Positions 13,705 through 14,207 of a DNA stretch of 14,207 nt are shown piece after piece. The DNA lies in the NCBI GenBank assembly GCA_050050615.1, contig JASFTV010000057.1:1-14207 (forward strand), given 5' to 3'. Positions within the stretch are counted from its first letter, which is position 1; each line of letters begins with the position of its first letter. The DNA is from JASFTV01 sp050050615 (GTDB lineage: Bacteria; Desulfobacterota; DSM-4660; Desulfatiglandales; HGW-15). The notes beneath the pieces were generated by a model, which had not been told where the DNA came from, did no database searches, and was given only the letters and a program-made list of their open reading frames with translations. The position numbers and the translations under genes are program-made.

Positions 13705-14207
13705 TTTTCGGTCTCCTTTTTCCCAAATAAGCTTCTATCACTCTCGGATCTTGGACGATCTCTTGTGGGCTCCCGTCAGCAATTTTTTGTCCGAAGTTGA
13801 TCACAACAACCTTTTCAACCAGCTTCATAAGTTCTCTTAGTCTATGTTCTATAATGACAACAGTGAGCCCCTGATCATTCAAGTTTCGGATTACACGAGA
13901 AGCATTCTCCACCTCTCTATGAGACAAACCTGAGAAAGGTTCATCTAGTAGCAGAATTCTGGGATCCGTAACCAGAGCACGTGAAATATCGAGAAGTCTC
14001 AGCTCACCTTGATTTAGATTATCAACCTCCGCCCCAAGCTTCTTTCCAAGACCCATTTCCCTGAGAATTCCAACAATCTTCTCTTTTTTGTCCTTCTTGG
14101 AAAAATGTGTCGATCTGGCGCGATGGCAAAAGGACGGTACCATGATCGCCTCTATCACCCGCATCCCAAAGAACGGCTTCACAAACTGCCAGGTCCGGGT
14201 TAACCCT
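13691..14207 (-). CDS. livG: Branched-chain amino acid-type ABC transporter ATPase LivG, 5' end cut
   Basis: This is the C-terminal part of the second ATPase, running off the right edge. The frame stays open to 14206 and reads GLTRTWQFVKPFFGMRVIEAIMV, the stretch that follows the Q-loop in LivG, so the GTG at 14182 is internal and not the start. The ABC signature is degenerate (LNQGELRLLDISRAL), while Walker B (ILLLDEPFSGL) and the H-loop (VVIIEHRL) are intact. The end EAYLGKRR is typical of LivG/LivF. Walker A lies outside the window. The stop codon falls inside the first codons of livF. LivG signatures in this family usually read LSYGQ or similar, so this LNQGE form is somewhat unusual. Confidence 0.93.
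   Translation of the reverse strand, partial: GLTRTWQFVKPFFGMRVIEAIMVPSFCHRARSTHFSKKDKKEKIVGILREMGLGKKLGAEVDNLNQGELRLLDISRALVTDPRILLLDEPFSGLSHREVENASRVIRNLNDQGLTVVIIEHRLRELMKLVEKVVVINFGQKIADGSPQEIVQDPRVIEAYLGKRRPKIGLA

Noticed and set aside
1..14207. CRISPR array, tRNA or rRNA, insertion sequence, toxin-antitoxin or defence genes
   Set aside because: No regular repeat-spacer pattern, no cloverleaf or rRNA motif, no transposase, nuclease or toxin-antitoxin motif was seen on either strand.

Overview
The window looks like a chromosomal segment of a Gram-negative, moderately GC-balanced bacterium, most likely a deltaproteobacterium (Desulfobacterota/Myxococcota side). The reasons are a TonB-type protein (outer membrane), an MglA/MglB Ras-like GTPase pair, response regulators fused to PATAN/DUF4388-type domains, a C_GCAxxG_C_C redox protein and a SagB-type nitroreductase fusion. 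This assignment is inference from gene content; no rRNA, tRNA, phage, CRISPR or transposase gene was found.

Layout. Bases 1-754 (+) hold the C-terminal part of a TonB-family protein cut by the left edge. Everything else is on the minus strand. Bases 7217 down to 920 form an eight-gene run: mglB, mglA, an unknown helical protein, a winged-helix-like protein, a membrane sensor (zinc finger-TM-Cache-TM-HAMP), a double PATAN-like protein, a REC-PATAN response regulator and a small second Roadblock-like protein. A good sigma-70-type promoter with a perfect dyad across its -35/spacer (7477-7506) sits about 260 bp upstream of mglB. A strongly structured 116-nt intercistronic segment (4653-4768), with nested helices and a possible pseudoknot, precedes the sensor gene.

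Bases 7920-10327 carry a DUF374-type lysophospholipid acyltransferase and a 501-residue tandem nitroreductase (SagB-like), each with its own plausible promoter. Bases 10673-11179 encode a C_GCAxxG_C_C family protein. Bases 11685-14207 are the distal part of a branched-chain amino acid-type (Liv) ABC transporter operon, in the order livG (cut by the right edge), livF, then the periplasmic binding protein; the permease genes must lie beyond the right edge if the operon is complete.

How the genes may work together. The mgl run reads as a signalling module. The Cache-HAMP sensor detects a periplasmic signal but has no output domain. The PATAN and REC-PATAN proteins and the two Roadblock proteins are plausible relays onto the MglA GTPase switch, with MglB as its GAP. 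Such a module could control polarity, motility or envelope behaviour, but no motility gene is in the window, so the output is unknown. It is the most interesting part of the window, together with its RNA element.
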